Source of the DNA: Chitinophaga sp. CF418
Lineage (GTDB): Bacteria; Bacteroidota; Bacteroidia; Chitinophagales; Chitinophagaceae
Assembly (NCBI RefSeq): GCF_900142925.1
Contig: NZ_FRCN01000019.1
Span: 56,282-120,281, forward strand
Direction: 5' to 3'
DNA length: 64,000 bases
Shown: piece after piece, positions 61,702 through 64,000 of the stretch
How the letters are laid out: every line of letters begins with the position of its first letter
How positions within the stretch are numbered: the first letter of the stretch is position 1
Translations under genes and position numbers: made by a program
Notes under the pieces: model-generated
The model's database searches: none
What the model saw: only the letters and a program-made list of their open reading frames with translations
What the model was told of the DNA's origin: nothing

Positions 61702-62625
61702 ATGGATACTGTTATACTTCAGCATGTGAGTAAATCATACGTCAAAGAGGGACCACCTGCTTTACAGGATGTATCGTTCTCTGTGAAAAAAGGAGAGCTG
61801 TTTGGGCTGATAGGTCCTGATGGTGCGGGTAAGTCAACCATCTTCCGCATCCTTACTACATTGCTGCTGTCAGATAAAGGAAGCGCTACTGTGGCAGGAT
61901 ATGATGTGGTGAAGAATTACCACGAAATCCGCAGCTGCGTGGGTTATATGCCGGGGAAGTTCTCACTCTACCAGGACTTGACGATCGAGGAGAATCTGCA
62001 TTTTTTTGCCACACTGTTTGGCACTACGGTGGAAGCCAACTATGCACTGATCAAAGATATTTATGAGCAGATCGCTCCTTTCAAAAAGAGACGTGCCGGG
62101 AAGTTGTCGGGCGGTATGAAACAAAAGCTGGCGCTCTGCTGTGCATTGATACACCGGCCTGAAGTGCTCTTCCTCGATGAACCTACTACCGGTGTAGACG
62201 CTGTATCCCGCAAGGAATTCTGGGAGATGCTGCAACGCCTGAAAGCGGAGGGTATTACGATAGTTGTGTCTACTCCCTACATGGACGAAGCCAGTCTCTG
62301 TGAAAGGATTGCGCTGATACAAACCGGTCAGATACTTTCTATCAACACACCTGCCAATATCATCAAAGCGTATCCGGGCAAGTTGTATGCACTGATGGCT
62401 ACAAAAGTACACCTGCTCCTGAAAGATACACGGCAGTATGCAGGCATCAATCTATGTTATGCAGCAGGAGATAAATTGCACCTGTCATTCAAAGATGATG
62501 GAAAGCATCATCCGGCCGGGTTGTTATCCTGGCTTGAAAGTAAGGGGCAGCAGGGTGTTCGTATTGAAGAGATCACACCAGATATAGAAGACTGTTTTAT
62601 TGCTAAAACAAGCATCCATGAGTGA
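61702..62625 (+). CDS. ABC transporter ATPase (N-terminal half of a YbhF-like pair)
   Basis: This 307-residue nucleotide-binding protein has Walker A GPDGAGKST, signature LSGGMKQKL and Walker B EVLFLDEPTTGVD. The Asp in GPDGAGKST is characteristic of the first ATPase domain of YbhF/RbbA-type proteins. The C-terminal 80 residues are a small extra domain. The frame is open to a TTG at 61696 overlapping the adaptor stop, and the ATG at 61702 is preferred. It overlaps the second ATPase gene by 8 bp (ATGAGTGA), implying translational coupling. Confidence 0.94.
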   Translation: MDTVILQHVSKSYVKEGPPALQDVSFSVKKGELFGLIGPDGAGKSTIFRILTTLLLSDKGSATVAGYDVVKNYHEIRSCVGYMPGKFSLYQDLTIEENLHFFATLFGTTVEANYALIKDIYEQIAPFKKRRAGKLSGGMKQKLALCCALIHRPEVLFLDEPTTGVDAVSRKEFWEMLQRLKAEGITIVVSTPYMDEASLCERIALIQTGQILSINTPANIIKAYPGKLYALMATKVHLLLKDTRQYAGINLCYAAGDKLHLSFKDDGKHHPAGLLSWLESKGQQGVRIEEITPDIEDCFIAKTSIHE

Positions 62626-63361
62626 AAAGGCAATCGTCTGTAAAGACCTGACAAAGCGTTTCGGCGATTTCGTTGCGGTGAACCATATTTCGTTTGACGT
62701 TGACCAGGGAGAGATCTTTGGATTCCTGGGCGCCAACGGTGCCGGGAAAACAACCGCTATGCGTATGTTGTGTGGCTTGTCTTATCCTACTTCGGGAGAG
62801 GCTGCTGTAGCGGGGTATAATGTGTTCAAACAACAGGAGGAGATCAAACGTAACATCGGTTATATGAGTCAGAAATTCTCTTTATATGAGACGCTGACGG
62901 TGAAAGAGAACATCCGTTTTTATGGTGGTGTATATGGTTTGTCAGACAAGCAGCTGAAAGAGAAGGGCGATGAGCTGATCACAAAACTGGGTTTGGAGAA
63001 AGAAGCAAAAATGATGGTGGGCAGTCTGCCTTTAGGATGGAAGCAGAAGCTGGCATTCTCTGTAGCAATCATCCATCAGCCCAGGATTGTGTTCCTTGAT
63101 GAACCTACCGGTGGTGTAGACCCTGTAACACGCCGGCAATTCTGGGACCTGATATACGATGCGGCCGGCAGTGGCATTACTGTCTTTGTGACAACACACT
63201 ATATGGATGAAGCGGAATACTGTAACCGTATTTCCGTAATGGTAGATGGACGTATCGACGCACTGGACACACCTGCCAATCTCAAGAAGCAGTTTGATGC
63301 CACCTCTATGAATGAAGTATTTTATGCACTGGCCAGAACCGCAAAACGTTCTGCCGATTAA
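62618..63361 (+). CDS. ABC transporter ATPase (C-terminal half of a YbhF-like pair)
   Basis: This 247-residue nucleotide-binding protein has Walker A GANGAGKTT and Walker B RIVFLDEPTGGVD. Its signature is SLPLGWKQKL instead of LSGGQ, the variant I associate with the second ATPase domain of YbhF-like proteins. In E. coli the two halves are fused, whereas here they are separate genes that overlap by 8 bp. The start is ATG at 62618, though the frame opens earlier with TTG. Both halves probably form a heterodimer driving the permease encoded next. Confidence 0.94.
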   Translation: MSEKAIVCKDLTKRFGDFVAVNHISFDVDQGEIFGFLGANGAGKTTAMRMLCGLSYPTSGEAAVAGYNVFKQQEEIKRNIGYMSQKFSLYETLTVKENIRFYGGVYGLSDKQLKEKGDELITKLGLEKEAKMMVGSLPLGWKQKLAFSVAIIHQPRIVFLDEPTGGVDPVTRRQFWDLIYDAAGSGITVFVTTHYMDEAEYCNRISVMVDGRIDALDTPANLKKQFDATSMNEVFYALARTAKRSAD

Positions 63362-63372
63362 ACAACATATAC

Positions 63373-64000
63373 ATGAAACAGTTCATGGTATTTGTCAGAA
63401 AAGAATTTTACCACGTATTCAGAGACAGGCGCACGTTGCTGATCCTGTTCGGATTGCCGGTAATGCAGATCCTGCTGTTCGGCTATGCGCTGACAACAGA
63501 AATAAAGAATGCGGAGATCATCGTGGTGGATCATGCTGGTGACGCCGCTTCGCAACAGCTCACTACAATGATTGCCGCCAGTAAATATTTTGATATCAAT
63601 GCCAGCGTGACTTCTGATGAAGATATCTATAAGGCTTTCAAAAAAGGAAAGGTGAAATGTGCGGTAGTCTTTCCGATAGGATTCGGTAATGACCTGCTGC
63701 ATGGACAGACCGCGCAGGTGCAGATCATTGCGGATGCTGCTGATCCTAATACAGCGAAGACGTTGACCAATTACCTCACGGCTATCATCGGCGACTATCA
63801 GCAGCAGATCAATCCCACCGCGAATATTCCCATGCGTATATCACCTGTCACCCGTATGCTGTACAATCCTGAGCTGAATGGTTCGATGAACTTTGTGCCT
63901 GGTGTGATGGCGCTGGTGCTGATGATCATTTGTACCACGCTGACGTCGGTGTCTATAGTGCGGGAGAAGGAGATGGGTACTATGGAAATATTGCTGGTAT
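63373..64000 (+). CDS. ABC-2 type permease (YbhS/YbhR-like), cut by window end
   Basis: The ATG at 63373 opens a frame that runs to the window edge (209 codons) with no stop. It reads MKQFMVFVRKEFYHVFRD, then RRTLLILFGLPVMQILLFGY, the N-terminal cytoplasmic helix and first membrane helix of ABC-2 permeases. A large extracytoplasmic domain follows (IIVVDHAGDAASQQL, then ISPVTRMLYNPELNGSMNFV), and the second helix VPGVMALVLMIICTTLTSVS leads to IVREKEMGTMEILLV, the conserved cytoplasmic motif. It is the membrane part of the exporter. A second permease gene would be expected downstream, outside the window. Confidence 0.93.
   Translation, partial: MKQFMVFVRKEFYHVFRDRRTLLILFGLPVMQILLFGYALTTEIKNAEIIVVDHAGDAASQQLTTMIAASKYFDINASVTSDEDIYKAFKKGKVKCAVVFPIGFGNDLLHGQTAQVQIIADAADPNTAKTLTNYLTAIIGDYQQQINPTANIPMRISPVTRMLYNPELNGSMNFVPGVMALVLMIICTTLTSVSIVREKEMGTMEILLV

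Overview
The window reads as chromosome from a member of the phylum Bacteroidota, most likely a Chitinophaga-like member of the Chitinophagaceae. The evidence is internal: a SusC/SusD pair behind a FecI-type sigma factor and FecR-type anti-sigma factor; several very large TonB-dependent receptors with carboxypeptidase-like N-terminal domains; the order miaB, sigma-54 regulator, lptE, TPR-like gene, secG; a huge TamB; and TAnnTTTG-type -7 boxes, with few recognisable Shine-Dalgarno sequences. No tRNA, rRNA, CRISPR array, prophage or transposase gene was seen.

Layout. 1-640 is non-coding: a 49-bp tandem array followed by a longer dispersed repeat. 660-6262 holds envelope and housekeeping genes (HtrA protease, LuxC-like acyl-CoA reductase, ferredoxin, D-Ala-D-Ala ligase, PASTA protein, rhodanese). 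6365-15541 is a substrate-uptake locus: ECF sigma, FecR, SusC with an STN signalling domain, SusD, an SGNH hydrolase whose sequence blocks are circularly permuted, and an FAD oxidoreductase. 15583-20795 (minus) is a five-gene cluster of ligase-type enzymes: an ATP-grasp with a lysine-rich tail, a GCS2 carboxylate-amine ligase, a class I glutamine amidotransferase, a second ATP-grasp-like protein with the permuted order of eukaryotic glutathione synthetase, and an alpha/beta esterase. I regard it as the best candidate for an undescribed small-molecule pathway.

20926-41562 contains an Oar-like TonB receptor, RibBA, TamB (apparently starting at an ATT codon), a TraB/GumN protein, a BioF-like PLP enzyme, a lipoprotein, a DinB-like protein, gamma-glutamyltransferase, another TonB receptor and an M14 peptidase. 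A six-copy 55/56-bp tandem repeat fills the gap between two converging genes at 41.56-41.90 kb. 41.9-49.6 kb (minus) is core envelope biology: thioredoxin-like protein, YihY, MltG, SecG, LptE, sigma-54 regulator, MiaB.

49.7-55.9 kb has two histidine kinase/LuxR-type response regulator pairs on either side of a 1.4-kb repeat-rich non-coding region. That region contains an inverted copy of the left-end repeat and two large palindromes. 56.2-58.8 kb holds three regulators: MarR with a cysteine tail, a MocR-type protein whose PLP lysine is replaced by histidine, and ArsR. 58.8-64.0 kb is a TetR-controlled export operon (TolC, HlyD-type adaptor, two ABC ATPases, ABC-2 permease cut by the window end). 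Two identical palindromic operators mark its probable self-regulation.
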